64,000 bases of DNA from Metellina segmentata (GCA_947359465.1 OX375883.1:89398911-89462910); one strand, 5' to 3'; shown: positions 33,803-44,714, counted from the stretch's first letter. Numbers and translations are program-made. The notes: generated by a model not told the origin, from the sequence alone.

Positions 33803-34199
33803 CCTTACCATCACATTCAATTTGGCGGCGAATTGACATTTCATCTATAATTAAAGAACATATTACTCGACTTTCTGCTGCATTTTCTTTAACCTTTAAA
33901 GCTTCAAATGCAACATTTGAAAATCTAGGATCACCATCCACTGATTGGAACCATTTTTTTTAGGGTTGATGGATGAGGCAAATTGAGGGAAAGAGCTTCT
34001 CGTACAAAATAACACGCATTGCTCGAAAAGAAGTTAAGAGTTAAGGCAAAAGATTTTATTTCTTCATAAATTCCCTGCTTATTCAGCAGTTGCTTAAAAA
34101 CCTCTGCTGAAGAATCTGATGTTGGCAAAGAAAGCTGAAACTAAAAAAAAAAATCATCTGAGAAAATACTGAGGAGGAACACTCAAGACCTTCATTGAG

Positions 34200-35100
34200 G
34201 ATGGAATAATCAAGAATAGTTATTAAATTTAAAAAAAAATTAAATTTTATCAAATTTAGATATAAATTTATTTGGTTTTTTTTCAGGTTACAGGAACAAT
34301 ATTCCCACGTCTAACCACTCCCGCTTTTTTGACCAAATGAAACATAGATGCTAATAAACTTGAAAGTTACTTAATATTAGCTTTGAAGTATTTAATAAAG
34401 AAACATCTTTTAATTCAAATATCATCAGACATTAGCCAGGTGCTCCCAAACTAGCCTGTACCAAAACAATCTGTGGTGCAATGCATTGAACAAATTAAAG
34501 AACTTCCCCCGAACATCTCTCCTTTCTTGATTTTTTTGGAAATCTGAAAAAAAAAAAACCAGATAAATTTGTAAGACATGTCATTAATACTTTTGTTTTG
34601 AAAAATAATATTTGTAATAAAAAAGCGAAAAATAAAGAGTAAATAAAAACACTGAATAAAATTTAAAACATCATATACACGAAAATTAAATAAAACGAAG
34701 TTATTAAATAATAACTTTTATTAACAATATAGAGTTTATTAATTATATGTATAAAAGAAAATGTTCAAAACAGTATTGAGATCAATTTGTGTACTGAAAT
34801 AAACTACTTATCTTTTTAACATACTGATAAACATTCTTCGTTTAATTAATGATCATAAAATTTTATTTTATTTTAAATAATAACGCAAAAAATACGAAAA
34901 TTTCAGAATGTATACAATTTCACCAAACACCGCCAAATATCTGAATCTACATTTACAACACGTGTCTGAGAAAATTCCATATTTCAAACACTAACAGGCA
35001 CTTAAAATCTATAGATACATCTAAAATAGGTTAATAAACAATTAACTTAAGAAAATGATTAATTTTTCGTACACAACAAATTGAATAATATTGTTTTCAA
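34200..35100. other. AT-rich part of the P-element intron
   Basis: Poly-A and poly-T runs and no recognisable frames or repeats. Confidence 0.4.
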
Positions 35101-35290
35101 TTGCAACAAACGTCACAACTGAGAGCTAAGTGGGTCCTTAGACGATCAATATTATTGTCAATGTGATGGTCAATGAGGCTCATTGAAGCAACCAGTTGAT
35201 CGTGTAGGAGGCGATTGACGCACATTGATAGAAATTTGGATTGATGGACATCGACGGGCGCCACTGACGGCGCCGATTGATCGTTTAAAA

Positions 35291-36311
35291 CAGTGGTCCC
35301 CAACCCTCGGGCCGGTCCGTGGATCAAATGGTACCGGGCCGCCCAAGGAACATTAAATTATTTCCATTTTATTTACTGTGGTGTATTTCTCTCGGGTTTG
35401 TGCGGTTCTTATCTATGAAATGTTAACACAAATTAGGAGGCGGTAAATCATAACTTGAAATTTGTTCTGTTACTAGAGCTTCAATTATGATTTCTGAATT
35501 CTGTATGTCGCTATTTTCCCAATTTTGACAAATGTGACAGCTGCTTTCAAGTTGGCAGACAAAGTAGCTGCATTTAAAGCCAAACTGAAGTTGTGGGGAC
35601 GTAGCGTGAACAGAGGAATTTTGGACATGTTTCAGACATTAGCGGGGATTTTAGGCGAGACTGAGCCTAAACATTCATTCTCCCAGTTGGTTCACCAGCA
35701 CCTGTCTTTGCTTTTAAAAGAGTTTGATCGCTACTTCCCAACGACAAAAGACCCACAAACTAGTAAAGAATGGATCCGCAACCCATTTGTCAACAAATCA
35801 GGCGAATCTAGCATGTCTGTGCAAGAAGATCAACTGTTGGAGATTGCAAATGAAGGCGCCCTTAAAACTACGTTGGAGACAACAAATCTGCAGGTGTTCT
35901 GGATTAAAGTCATGGCGGAATACTCTGAGATTGCCACCACAGCACTTAAATCCCTATTGCCGTTTCCGACAAACTATCTGTATGAAGCGGGGTTTTCTGC
36001 AGCAACAAAACAAAACAACGGAATAAATTGTACATAAGCAACACACTCGGGTGTCATTGTCTCCTATTACTCTCCAAAGAAACATGCTCAGGGTTCTCAT
36101 TGATTTAGCGTTCTAGTGAGTTAAAATGTTAAATCACTTTATATTCATTTTTTGGTGCAACTGTATTTTATTTTGAAGGCAATTAAATTAAAATTATTAA
36201 ATCAAAACAATCTAAAATATAAACAATCAAACCCCCCCCCCTCAGCGGGCCGCGTTAAAATTATCAAACGATGATCCGGTCCGCGGCGATAAAAAGGTTG
36301 GGGAGCACTGG
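35291..36311 (+). mobile_element. hAT transposon, internally deleted, TSD gtttaaaa
   Basis: Left end CAGTGGTCCCCAACC and right end GGTTGGGGAGCACTGG are inverted repeats. gtttaaaa occurs at 35283-35290 and 36312-36319. At 1,021 bp it retains only the 3' half of a transposase. A run of Cs (36232-36241) lies near the right end. Confidence 0.9.
35525..36037 (+). pseudogene. C-terminal half of ZBED5/SCAND3-like hAT transposase
   Basis: 170 open codons without an initiating ATG (open from upstream): KLADKVAAFKAKLKLWGRSVNRG, FDRYFPTTKDPQ, WIRNPFV, LQVFWIKVMAEYSEIATTALKSLLPFPTNYLYEAGFSA. The last motif is the hAT C-terminal dimerisation region. The N-terminal BED finger and first two catalytic acids are missing, so the protein cannot transpose DNA. 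The frame is unusually well kept for a fragment. Confidence 0.8.
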
Positions 36312-36893
36312 GTTTAAAACACGCAATTGTCAATAGCTCGAGCAGTAGGGCGTTTTTTCATTCTTTAAAACCAAATTTGTATTTTCGGGATCAATAAAGA
36401 TAGAGTAAAAATTTCAACGGATTTGAAATCTGCGGAAAATTTATACCAGATAGGTACCTAAAATGTAAATTTCTGTTAGTGAATAAGTTTTCATTGAAAC
36501 CTTTTATATTTTCGCTTTACGAATTTAAGTAATACGAATATGTCAAAGTACAACTTTGCATATAAATATACATAAATTTTATTTAATTGGGACCAAGGAC
36601 TAATAAAAATACTAGCTTAGAAGAAAATATTTAATAAAATTCCAGTTTTCTTTATACATATTATTACAAAATACTTAAAAAATTAATGAGTTACTAAAAA
36701 AATTTTTTTCGATGTCGATGGCTTCATAAAATCTAACAAATTCGTCTGACGACCGACACAATGCCTTCTTTTTTTAAAGCAGAATTTCTCTTCGCTGCAA
36801 GCTAATAATTTTTTTATTCCTTGTTTTGGGTATCTAAAACGCGTTCTACGTTGGATTCTATGTTTTCTAATTTTGTTTAACGCCATTCAACTA
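36312..36893. other. Interior of the long-armed element, no gene
   Basis: 36400-36440 (atttcaacggatttgaaatctgcggaaaattta) matches the small Helitron at about 58095-58130, so a Helitron fragment is present. Nothing else recognised. Confidence 0.45.
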
Positions 36894-37851
36894 GTTGAGA
36901 CTAGGTATGCGACATCGACAACAAAACATCGATGTTCAAAATTAAAACACAGATGTTGATAATACATCACCCAAAAACCATCGATGTTTTTAAACATCGA
37001 TATTTTAAACTTTCAGTCAAGTTTATAATATTAGTGTATTTAAAAATTTCCCCACATTTCTTAAAACCGGTTTAATAACCTCAAATATTAATATTCGCCG
37101 GGGGGTTGGGGGAAATTTAATTCGTCATTTGCTGTGTTTATTAATTCAAAACTAAGATTTTTTTTAACTGTCAATCAAAGTAAAAAAAACTAATTAGAAC
37201 AATTGACAAATATTTTATTTTCAAATTGAATAATATAAAAAAAATAATGATATTTACAACAATTTGACATAGGTATATTATAGGTTACTACTAACTATAA
37301 GTATAATTAAGTAGGTACATAACGATGATTATTGTCAGTTACTATTAATTATTTATCAACTTATAGGGGAAGACATAACTAATTTTTTTTATTTACTGTA
37401 AATAAAAAATATTGTGGTCTATAATTATTACGTACCGCAATATTTGTTATTTAGAGTTTGTAATAAAAGAAAACTTAACTTTCTTCACACCTTAAGCCGA
37501 CTTCTCTTTTCACTAATCGTCAAATACTTAGTTGCACGGTGATTTTTAAAATTCTTACAGAGGTACTTGTTTTATTTAAAAATAAAACATCGACAAAGTA
37601 AAAACATCGATGCTAAACAAACATAGGCTACAATAAATCGATGGAAAATACATTGATGTTTCTTATAAACTGCTCTCGTTAACGACATTTTCTATTGAGC
37701 GGGAACATTCCAAGCGCTCGGATTGGTTGTTAGTTGCCATTTGTCTCGTTGCTAGAGGCTCCGTTTCCCCTTTTAACCTCGTCTTTTTAGACCCTTCACC
37801 CTTGACCACTTTGGTCAAAAACTATGTAAAATTTACTGATTATGAAAATTA

Positions 37852-39538
37852 CAGAGGTGTGAAAATTATTAGAATAATTGTGATTTTTTCAGTTTTTCTT
37901 GATTCATTTTGTATATGCTTGCAATATTTCATGAAAGGTAATTTGTTTTGTTCATCCAATCAATTTTCACTCCTTTAGAATAGTTTTGGGGATATAATTT
38001 TGTTAAATAATGCCATTTTTTAAAAAGAAAAATATTTGATCCAAAGTGATCAAATTGTTTGCATTGCATAAAAAATTTTTTTGATTTGCAAACGAATTTA
38101 AAATAAAATTTTAAAATCGTCTACTTGCTGTGCTTGTATATTTTTTCTTTTCTTGAGTTGGCATCGGTATTATTTTATTGTTAAAGCAATTCTTTTCGCT
38201 GCTTTGATTAGTTTATAATTGATAACTTTTTTTCGTTTGCAAAGGATTATTGCGTAATTATGGGTAAAGCAAGTGACATTTCTCCTAGAAATCTAGCTGT
38301 GGTAAAGTGTCTCATCCAAGAAAATAACTATACACAACAGGAAATCGCAAAAAAAGCAAACATTTCTCTAGTATCTGTGTGTAGAATAAAAAGGATCTTT
38401 GGACTCCAAATGTGAATATGGAAATTCTAGAGTTGGGAAATGCGGAAGGAAAAGTAAATTTACTGCAAGAACTGAAAGGAAATTAATTCAAATTGCTAAA
38501 TCTAACAGAAGAGCAACTAGTCATGAACTAAAAATCTCTCTTCAAGCGTATGGAGTAAATGTATGTGATTCTTCTATCTTCGTCGTCCTCGAAAAAAGGC
38601 TAAAATCACATCTGCTATGGCAAAGAAGAGACTTGCTTGGGCAAAAGTTGTGCAAGAACAATTTGGAAATGACAGGAGCAAGGTGAGAAAGATTAATTTT
38701 CCTTTAATTAATCTGTTGAATTCAAGTTGTTCATTTCTTTTCCTGAAATCATGTTTATTGCATACTGACTAAAGATACAGAACTGTTTATAAATTTGATT
38801 AAAAATTTCTTTATGCGAATATTTCTCTACAAATTACATACCTTAAAGTATTTTTATCTTTTAGGTATGTTTTTCTGATGAACCAATGTTTACGAAATCA
38901 TAAGAAAGCAGTCAGTATTTCAGGAGAAGTACCAGTGAAGAATTTCCCCCAAATTGCATAGCACAAACGGTTAAACATCCTACTGAAGTAATGGTTTGGA
39001 GCGTAATGTCTGCTCAGGGTATTGGACGTTTATACATTGTAGAAGGCATGATGAACCAGTATCAGTATAAAAAGTGCTTGAACAAAGACTAATTTCCCAA
39101 TTGAAAGATTGGTTTCCAAATGGAGACTTCATATTCATGCATGACGGAGCTCCGTGCCATAAAGCCAAAATCTGTGACCAAATTTTTGGATGAAAAAAAT
39201 ATAAAACTCTTCCATTGCCTGGAAACAGTCCAGATATGAACCCAATAGAGAATTTTTGGGCCATTGTAAAGTAAAAATTAAAGAATTGTAACATCACAAA
39301 CAAAAATGGTCTGATAGAAAGACTCATCCAAATTTGATACCATGACAACGAAATACAATCTAATTGCCAAAAACTCATACAAAGTATGCCAAGACGTATC
39401 GAATCTTTAATAAAAAACAAGAGGATGCACACTAAATATTAAATGTATCAGTATTTTTCAAAATAATGTATTATTTCTTTAATGTAACAAGATTTTTCTG
39501 CAAATTTCACAATTATTCTAATAATTTTCACACCTCTG
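37852..39538 (+). mobile_element. Tc1-type transposon with perfect TIRs and TA target
   Basis: Perfect terminal inverted repeats of at least 32 bp (cagaggtgtgaaaattatta... at 37852-37883, complement at 39507-39538) are bounded by TA on both sides. Length 1,687 bp, normal for the group. TIR perfection implies recent insertion. Confidence 0.95.
38260..39440 (+). pseudogene. Tc1 transposase with an intron and small frameshifts
   Basis: The ATG at 38260 starts the paired helix-turn-helix DNA-binding domain (ISPRNLAVVKCLIQENNYTQQEIAKKANIS; then GKCGRKSKFTARTERKLI and HELK). The linker RRPRKKAKITSAMAKKRLAWA follows. The catalytic domain has SDEPMF (first Asp) at 38874, HDGAPCHKAK (second Asp) near 39140 and GNSPDMNPIENFW (Glu) near 39225-39260, the DD34E arrangement. 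An intron at 38683-38864 (AAG|gtgaga ... ttttag|GTA) splits it in phase 0. One-base indels near 38397, 38580, 39180 and a TAA near 39272 break the frame; they are few and short-homopolymer-like. Confidence 0.85.
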
Positions 39539-39731
39539 TATGCTGCTTGGTTAATTTTTTAATTTTTACAATGGTACTTTTTTTATTTAAAAATAAAACA
39601 TCTAAAATGTAAAAACATCGACAAGCGTAAACATCAATGTTAAAAAAACATCGGTTAAATTAAATCGATGGTAAATAAATCTATGTATTTTTATACAACA
39701 TCGACATCGATAGCGCATCCCTAGCTGAGCC

Positions 39732-40370
39732 CTTCTGTGATCTTCCCAGGCCGTTCAGATGGTCTTCGATAGCCGTCCTGTTGGTTTTGAGTGCAGGTGA
39801 TTTTTAACTGATTCCCTGAAAATCTGTCGACACAAAGGGATCTGGGATTAAAATTTCTATTACAATAAAGCGCATGTATCGGGATTTTTGTTTGTAAAAT
39901 AAACACAAGCTAATTGTAAATTAGGCGAGCCACACAAGAAAGAAGTGACTGTGTCTGGGAACGGGAGTTTGTGAAGCTTTTAATTACTTTATTTACTAAT
40001 TATCCTGAGTTACGGAAAGTTAACTGAATACATAAAAAAAAAACATAAAATAATTATTGCTTTGCAAAAAATTGTTGACGTGTTAAAACAAAATAAATCA
40101 GATTATACTGAAGAAAAATAAAAACAGAAAATGATTATTATGCGTACGATTCAGTATCTCGCACAAAGTTTAGTAAATGTTAATGGGTAAAGCGGCTTCT
40201 CAGTTTATACCACTCTTTAGACCAGCGTCTTTTCCTATTTTCTTTCTTTTCGATTGCAAACAACCTAAATCAAAGCAAGAAAGCCCAAATCTGAATTTGA
40301 AACCATTTTAATGCTCAAAAATGAAACACGTCACGCTCCTTCGAAAAACATTCACCGAATGAGATTGACG
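39732..40370. other. AT-rich spacer within the long-armed element
   Basis: No gene or repeat recognised. Confidence 0.4.
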
Positions 40371-40521
40371 GGTTGATTGAAGCTATATTGAAGCACCTAT
40401 CAATCGAAACCGTCAATCACATTGACAATAAAATTGATCGTCTTGGGAGGTTAAGACGTATTTTTGTGTGGATATTTTGAATTTTTTTTAATAAAGCAAA
40501 AAATCTTAAAAATTTACTTAC

Positions 40522-40592
40522 CGATGAAATTAAACATATATTCCTTTGATAAATTTTTCTTTTCATCCATATGTACAGCAGTATTTCACCAT
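40522..40592 (-). pseudogene. THAP-domain first exon of the P element
   Basis: The minus-strand ATG at 40592 opens MVKYCCTYG, the start of a THAP zinc finger (C2CH). A TGA then stands where Cys is expected, with a second stop two codons before FHR. The exon closes at a consensus donor (cg|gtaagt, 40521). The FHR ending matches the FHRFP block that is often interrupted by an intron in THAP genes. The THAP domain would bind the transposon ends. Degenerate but recognisable. Confidence 0.65.
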
Positions 40593-40805
40593 TTTCGATG
40601 AATTTTCATGAGAAACTCGGCAGACCTTTCTTACGCATTGAAATAACATTGGATTTCCGAACCACTTGATACGGTCGCGACGACTAGTCCGTGACTTGGT
40701 GCTTGCTTCACAATGCAACCCTCCACGAGCAGTATTATGGTTTGACGTTCCATTGCGCACTGACGCAAAGCAAAATTTCTACACTATGGCGAAATTATAC
40801 TTTTT

Positions 40806-41275
40806 ATCGCACTGAATTTATTTATGAACCAATTTTTAAAAAAAAGTTTCCTTACGAAAGAGTGTATTCTAAGATTTCATGTGGTAATTTAAAATTTTAA
40901 AACTAATTGTATTAAGCTATAGATATGACAGTTTTAGTTTGTATCGGAAATTACGATCTAAAAATTCCGAAATTTGCATAACGAACTTTTAATTGCATTG
41001 ATTCTACTTATTAACCAATTTAAAAAAATGTTGTATTATAAGAAAGAGTACATTCTAAGGTTTTCAGTGAAGTTTTAAAGATTAAAAAATAATAGTATTA
41101 AGCTATGCATATGACAGTTGTAACGAAAATGTCCCAACATTCCGAAAATTGTATGACCAACTTTTGATCGCATCGAATTTATTTATTAACCAATTCCAAA
41201 AATAATTGTACCGTAAGAAAAAGTACATTCTAAGGTATACTACGTTGTTCTCAAATTTAAAAAACTAATAGTTAT
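40806..41275. repeat. Tandem repeat, three units of about 180 bp
   Basis: Unit starts: 40806 (atcgcactgaatttattta), 40993 (attgcattgattctactta) and 41167 (atcgcatcgaatttattta). Each unit contains gtacattctaag or a variant, tattaagctat, gatatgacagtt and ccgaaa. Unit lengths are about 187, 174 and a partial 109. Moderately diverged. Confidence 0.75.
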
Positions 41276-41276
41276 A

Positions 41277-41797
<521 letters not shown>

Positions 41798-42126
41798 AAA
41801 AATGAGGGTTCGACCGCGATGTGAAAAACCGTTGACGACCGCGACGATTCTCCTCCTTCGTACGAGGGCTTGAACGACGGATTAGCAGACCCCGAAAGCA
41901 GTGACGATTGAACCGGCCGGCGGAATGTTTTGACTCCCTATGCAAACCTGGACTTGTGTTTTAATCATCTGCAAGAACAGTTTCATGACTTCTCCTGACG
42001 TGGTGCTGATGATAGACTGAAACGACAAAAGAGAAAACGCGTAGACGCAAAAGACGAGTTGACGGAAAAGACGGATAGAAGGAACTTTAGAAACTGTGAG
42101 TACAGAATTTTGTTTTACTTGATGAC

Positions 42127-42951
42127 ATGGCATATTTAACTAAGGCCCGAAAAGCAGATTTGCTAACATTGATTGACGAATTAGGCCTGATAGTGCCAGC
42201 GAATCCCAAAGTAGCGCAGTGCTCGAAACTTATAATAGATTCTGAAAATTATGACGAGAAGATAACAAAAAATCTGTTGAGCGTTATTAGAACTGAACGC
42301 GAAGAAAAAATTGAAGCCGAAAAACGCGCAGAGAAAATTGAAGCCGAAAAACGCGCAGAGAAAATCGAAGCCGAAAAACGCGCAGAGAAAATTGAAGCCG
42401 AAAAACGCGCAGAGAAAATTGAAGCCGAAAAACGCGCAGAGAAAATTGAAGCCGAAAAACGCGCAGAGAAAATTGAAGCCGAAAAACGCGAATTCGAATT
42501 AAGGAAACTCGAAATCGAAACTGCTAACGGACAAGGCAACAGTTATGGTAAAACTACCAGCCTATACAATAACGATTTATTGAAATTGATTAACCGTTAC
42601 GAGACGAATAAGGATATTAGCTGTTATTTAACTTTATTTGAAAGACAGATTAGTCGTATCGAAATACCAAAAACGGAATGGGTTACACATTTGTTGGGGT
42701 TACTCCCATTGGATTTGGCTAATCTTATCACGCGTGAGCCTGACGAAAAGGCTAATGACTATGAAAATGTCAAGAGATTATTGTTGAAACGTTTTAAATT
42801 AAATCCGGAACAATTTAGGCAAAATTTCCTTTCGCATAGAAAAGAAGCGTCTTCTACTTGGAATGACTTTGCTCATGATCTGAAAAATTTCTTTGAAGAA
42901 TGGACGAGTGGGTTGGAAGTATCAAATACCAAGACCTTAAAGAACTCATGA
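42127..42951 (+). CDS. Gag (MA-CA part) of element E
   Basis: 274 residues from MAYLTKARKADLLTLIDELGL. Residues 59-125 are a charged coiled coil built of a tandem 27-bp repeat. The capsid-like part carries DISCYLTLFERQISR, WVTHLLGLLP, LLLKRFKLNPEQFR, WNDFAHDLKNFFEEW. The frame ends prematurely after TLKNS because one base is missing near 42945; in the adjacent frame the protein continues ELMITDQLKRK. A very similar Gag is encoded by element F (52104). Gag assembles the particle, so this element may still supply or compete for coat protein, in truncated form. Confidence 0.85.
   Translation: MAYLTKARKADLLTLIDELGLIVPANPKVAQCSKLIIDSENYDEKITKNLLSVIRTEREEKIEAEKRAEKIEAEKRAEKIEAEKRAEKIEAEKRAEKIEAEKRAEKIEAEKRAEKIEAEKREFELRKLEIETANGQGNSYGKTTSLYNNDLLKLINRYETNKDISCYLTLFERQISRIEIPKTEWVTHLLGLLPLDLANLITREPDEKANDYENVKRLLLKRFKLNPEQFRQNFLSHRKEASSTWNDFAHDLKNFFEEWTSGLEVSNTKTLKNS
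42304..42489 (+). repeat. 27-bp tandem repeat in gag, seven units
   Basis: The unit gaagccgaaaaacgcgcag plus agaaaatt encodes EAEKRAEKI. Seven KIEAEKR units are nearly identical at the DNA level (one t/c change), so the expansion is recent. Confidence 0.95.
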
Positions 42952-44714
42952 TTACCGATCAACTAAAACGAAAAATACCCAATGACGTTCGAGACCATTT
43001 TAGAGACGAGCTACCGAAAATAACGAAAATAGACCAACTCGTCAATAAATTAGACGAATATGAAGCGGCTCGATGTCATTTAAAAACCAATAGAGATTCG
43101 AAAACATCAGACTATAAATATAAGAAGCGTTTCAATAGGGATTTTGACAAATTAAAGCCTCGATCTTTCGTGCGCCCTGAACAAACTAACACCAATCATA
43201 TAAAATGTTACAACTGCAATGAATATGGACATAAGTCGATAAATTGTGAAAAGAAAACTGAGGGTGTGAGATGCTTTAAATGTAAAAATTATGGGCACAA
43301 GGCCGACGTGTGTCCCAAAAGAGATGTAAATAGAACTTTAATTAATAGCCCTTTTAATTCTCGTACTAAACTAAGAAAATATGTTGAAATGTGCGGGAAA
43401 AGATCTAATGCGCTAATCGACACAGGAAGTGATGTGTCAATGATAAAATATGAATTTTATGTTGAAATTGGATCCCCAAAATTGAGTTTTGATAATGTGA
43501 CTTTAATGGGTATAGGAGGAGAACACATTTCTCCTCTAGGTTTCTTTTCTACTGAAATTATTATTGATGACTGCATTATTGTTACTGATGTTTATGTTTT
43601 AAAAAATTTACCTGATCATATTGTTCTTGGTTTCGATTGCATAAATAAGTTAAATCTTACTTTATCAGAGAGCGGAATTCATGTTTTGAGCAGACGCGAT
43701 AATTTTCGAGTGAATTACGCAAGAATTGTTAATTTAGCGAACACTTCAGATTCAACTAAAATTCAAACCGAAACTCATCTCGAAGTAACTAATCGTCTGG
43801 AACCAAACACTAAGTTGGAGACAAAACGAACCATAGCAGAGGATAACAAATTTCTAAATCCAATTCCTAAAGAGGACGTTCCATTATACACTTATCACAT
43901 TGATTTCATTGGTCCGTTACCTTCAACATCTAAGAACTATCAGTATATCTTCACGGTAGTAGACGCATTCACAAAATTCACTTGGTTATATCCTACCAAA
44001 TCTACGACATCAGGTGAGGCAATAAATAAACTCAAACAACAACAAAATAGTTTTGGAAATCCTGCGAGGATAATCTCGGATAGAGGATCCGCTTTTACAT
44101 CTAAAGAATTTACAGATTTTTGTTGCGAAAACGGGATTGAACACCTAAAAATCACAACAGGAATCCCAAGAGGCAATGGACAAGTAGAAAGAATGCACAA
44201 AACCCTGATTCCAGTGTTATCCAAACTTTCAATTGAAGAACCGATCAAATGGTTCAAACACGTTGACGCCGTACAAAGAATACTCAATAGTACAACCTCC
44301 AGAAGCACAAGATGGACACCCTTCGAACTTTTGACAGGTGTGAAAATGCGAAACAAAGAAGATCTCAAGATAGTCCAGCTTTTAGAAGAAGAATATACTG
44401 AAGTTTTTCTAGAGAAGAGGAAGAAATTAAGAGACGATGCCAAAGAGAATATCCTAAAAATTCAGGAAGAGAATAAAAGAACGTACGATAAGAAGAGGAA
44501 GAAACCTCATCAATACAAAGAGGGCGATCTTATTGCTATTCAGCGGACTCAATTTGGTGTCGGAATGAAATTACGACCGAAATTCTTAGGACCATATCGA
44601 GTGAAGAAAGTGAAACCCCATGATCGCTATGACGTTGAGAAAGTTGGAAACCATGAAGGACCGAACTTGACGTCGACAGCAGCTGACCATATGAAGTCGT
44701 GGTTCAATAACTAA
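42939..44714 (+). CDS. NC, protease and integrase core of element E
   Basis: Continuous frame of about 590 residues. Gag end (ITDQLKRKIPNDVRDHF); two CCHC knuckles, CYNCNEYGHKSINC and CFKCKNYGHKADVC (43207-43311); aspartic protease ALIDTGSDVSMI (43408-43443) with HIVLGFDCI as its second half; then a 60-residue linker; then integrase core DFIGPLP, ISDRGSAF and GNGQVERMHK (DDE) and a C-terminal YKEGDLIAIQR domain, ending 96 bp before the 3' LTR. RT, RNase H and the HHCC part of integrase are missing between about 43680 and 43860. The frame is intact despite the deletion, and the deletion is inherited by the young copy. Confidence 0.9.
   Translation, partial: KELMITDQLKRKIPNDVRDHFRDELPKITKIDQLVNKLDEYEAARCHLKTNRDSKTSDYKYKKRFNRDFDKLKPRSFVRPEQTNTNHIKCYNCNEYGHKSINCEKKTEGVRCFKCKNYGHKADVCPKRDVNRTLINSPFNSRTKLRKYVEMCGKRSNALIDTGSDVSMIKYEFYVEIGSPKLSFDNVTLMGIGGEHISPLGFFSTEIIIDDCIIVTDVYVLKNLPDHIVLGFDCINKLNLTLSESGIHVLSRRDNFRVNYARIVNLANTSDSTKIQTETHLEVTNRLEPNTKLETKRTIAEDNKFLNPIPKEDVPLYTYHIDFIGPLPSTSKNYQYIFTVVDAFTKFTWLYPTKSTTSGEAINKLKQQQNSFGNPARIISDRGSAFTSKEFTDFCCENGIEHLKITTGIPRGNGQVERMHKTLIPVLSKLSIEEPIKWFKHVDAVQRILNSTTSRSTRWTPFELLTGVKMRNKEDLKIVQLLEEEYTEVFLEKRKKLRDDAKENILKIQEENKRTYDKKRKKPHQYKEGDLIAIQRTQFGVGMKLRPKFLGPYRVKKVKPHDRYDVEKVGNHEGPNLTSTAADHMKSWFNN

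Larger units (their letters stand above)
31572..34128 (-). pseudogene. P-element (THAP9-like) transposase body
   Basis: Read from 34128 downward: FALTLNFFSSNACYFVREAL and LPHPSTLKK; then ICSLIIDEMSIRRQIE (catalytic region) to 33780, an insertion, GKRLYGYVDLEHKLI near 33160; FDGPSTNTAMARELGC and YDPSHMIKLVRNCL (32757-32966, the GTP-binding/insertion region); KRHELQKKEGLYLTNKRQ and KMKVKLATQVISKSIADAF (32560-32760); FEGWEATVDFLNLFNSLFD and RTGFFGFLVYIKSL (32253-32606); finally RGGLVYPGLETEKLCKACE (31572-31883). All are hallmarks of THAP9/P transposases in the right order. Frame breaks and an inserted SINE plus MITE inactivate it. Confidence 0.85.
36902..39723. mobile_element. hAT-like TIR element interrupted by a Tc1
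   Basis: Left end TAGGTATGCGACATCGA and right end (reverse complement) TAGGGATGCGCTATCGA. The flanking 8-mers are gttgagac (36894-36901) and gctgagcc (39724-39731), 6 of 8 identical. Many acatcgat motifs occur near both ends. The right terminal 130 bp resembles an internal block at 37545-37660 in the same orientation. Apart from the Tc1 it has no coding capacity. Confidence 0.65.
35140..40443. mobile_element. TIR element with long inverted arms around other transposons
   Basis: The sequence agacgatcaatattattgtcaatgtgat at 35140 recurs inverted at 40416-40443 with a single mismatch, and looser similarity extends further inward (gcttcaat, gattgat). The immediately adjacent 9-mers are tgggtcctt (35131-35139) and tgggaggtt (40444-40452), 6 of 9 identical, perhaps a decayed target duplication. 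No transposase of its own was seen, so it is a non-autonomous element of unknown superfamily holding the hAT at 35291 and the hAT-like plus Tc1 pair at 36902-39723. Confidence 0.5.
31572..40592 (-). mobile_element. P-element / THAP9-type transposon, heavily loaded with insertions
   Basis: The body of a THAP9-like transposase lies on the minus strand at 31572-34128. A THAP-domain first exon lies 6 kb upstream on the same strand (40522-40592), ending at a splice donor. The region between would be intron 1, now filled by a long-armed TIR element, two hAT-type elements and a Tc1. The P-element terminal repeats were not identified. Linking exon and body rests on strand, order and protein family. 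Confidence 0.6.

Noticed and set aside
42304..42489. CRISPR-like direct repeats
   Set aside because: Units are contiguous with no spacers, code in frame for Gag, and the window is eukaryotic.
42249..42539. 96-codon minus-strand Ser/Ala/Phe repeat protein
   Set aside because: Antisense shadow of the 27-bp repeat in gag of element E.
42939..42957. Programmed frameshift in Gag of element E
   Set aside because: Comparison with element F shows one missing base in a short run; no slippery site.
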